Below, one piece after another: positions 7,091 to 7,335 of a stretch of DNA of 7,335 nt. Source of the DNA: an uncultured Treponema sp. Lineage in GTDB: Bacteria > Spirochaetota > Spirochaetia > Treponematales > Treponemataceae. Position 1 is the stretch's first letter, and each line of letters starts with the position of its first letter. The translations under genes and the position numbers were made by a program. The stretch is taken from the NCBI GenBank assembly GCA_905372205.1, contig CAJPOH010000040.1:1-7335 (forward strand), written 5' to 3'. The notes below the pieces were generated by a model. The model was not told the DNA's origin, ran no database searches, and saw nothing but the letters and a program-made list of their open reading frames with translations.

Positions 7091-7335
7091 ATGTTTTGTG
7101 TATGTTTAAAGTTTCCATATCAACATCAAATAAAAAAAATTAAGCCTAATCTTATTCCAATATTTTTAAAAAAAGTAGAAACTCTAGCAAAAGATAATGG
7201 ATGCAAAAAAATAGTTAAAAGAGATTCATATTTTTACTTTTTTGATAATCCAATTTCAGCTCCCTTTTTTACATTGAGATTTTTGTATTCATTGTCATCA
7301 TCTATTAAAAGAGCTTCTAATGATATACATGAAAG
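7091..7335 (+). CDS. Unrecognised protein, N-terminal part (runs off window)
   Basis: An ORF begins at ATG 7091, two bases after the fliJ stop, and stays open for 81 codons to the window edge. The visible product starts MFCVCLKFPYQHQIKKIKPN. It is rich in lysine and aromatic residues, with a YFYFFD cluster at 47-52 and a hydrophobic stretch FFTLRFLYSL at 59-68. There is no signal peptide and no clear membrane helix. No good ribosome-binding site is seen, only a weak TGAG about ten bases upstream, so it is probably translated by coupling to fliJ. In Borrelia the gene after fliJ is flbB, a membrane-anchored motor protein; this N-terminus lacks such an anchor and does not look like it. I do not recognise the family. 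Tight packing suggests membership of the flagellar operon. Confidence 0.7.
   Translation, partial: MFCVCLKFPYQHQIKKIKPNLIPIFLKKVETLAKDNGCKKIVKRDSYFYFFDNPISAPFFTLRFLYSLSSSIKRASNDIHE

Noticed and set aside
7086..7093. End of the operon after fliJ
   Set aside because: No hairpin followed by a T-tract is present, and the next ORF begins two bases later, so transcription very likely continues.
1..7335. Mobile element, CRISPR array, toxin-antitoxin or defence system
   Set aside because: No transposase, integrase, repeat-spacer pattern or attachment-like repeats were seen. The window is a continuous flagellar operon with uniform composition.

Overview
The window holds one co-directional gene cluster on the + strand with the order flgB-flgC-fliE-fliF-fliG-fliH-fliI-fliJ, followed by the start of an unrecognised ORF that runs off the right edge. 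All eight flagellar genes look intact. Gene order, low G+C with A/T-rich codon use, and the style of the FliF, FliG and FliI proteins fit a spirochete, most likely Treponema-like. The FliG here would then correspond to the operon-encoded, motor-type FliG2. The assignment comes from remembered family features rather than a search, so the genus is uncertain. No mobile element, CRISPR array, RNA gene or defence system was seen.

Layout. Bases 1-118 are non-coding and carry the likely promoter region: an extended -10 box of the housekeeping type and, just downstream, a good match to the sigma-28 (FliA) flagellar promoter with exact 11-base spacing. A small inverted repeat lies in the predicted leader. 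Genes flgB (119-538), flgC (548-1003) and fliE (1027-1428) encode proximal rod and rod-adaptor proteins. An 86-base gap with a perfect 8-bp inverted repeat precedes fliF (preferred start 1515, to 3215). fliG (3217-4266) follows after one base. A 62-base gap with an orphan ribosome-binding-like sequence precedes fliH (preferred start 4329, to 5264). fliI (5280 or 5292 to 6659), fliJ (6663-7088) and the partial ORF (7091 onward) are packed with 2-27 bases between them.

How the genes work together. FliF forms the MS ring in the inner membrane, FliG attaches to its cytoplasmic tail and receives torque from the stators, and FliE, FlgB and FlgC build the base of the rod on the ring. FliH, FliI and FliJ form the ATPase complex that feeds the flagellar type III export gate. 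The operon therefore encodes the earliest assembly stage of the (in spirochetes, periplasmic) flagellum.

Nothing here is convincingly a new system. The points most worth a second look are the tandem promoter architecture, the unrecognised gene coupled to fliJ, the intergenic inverted repeats, and a 13-bp repeat in fliF that is read in two phases.
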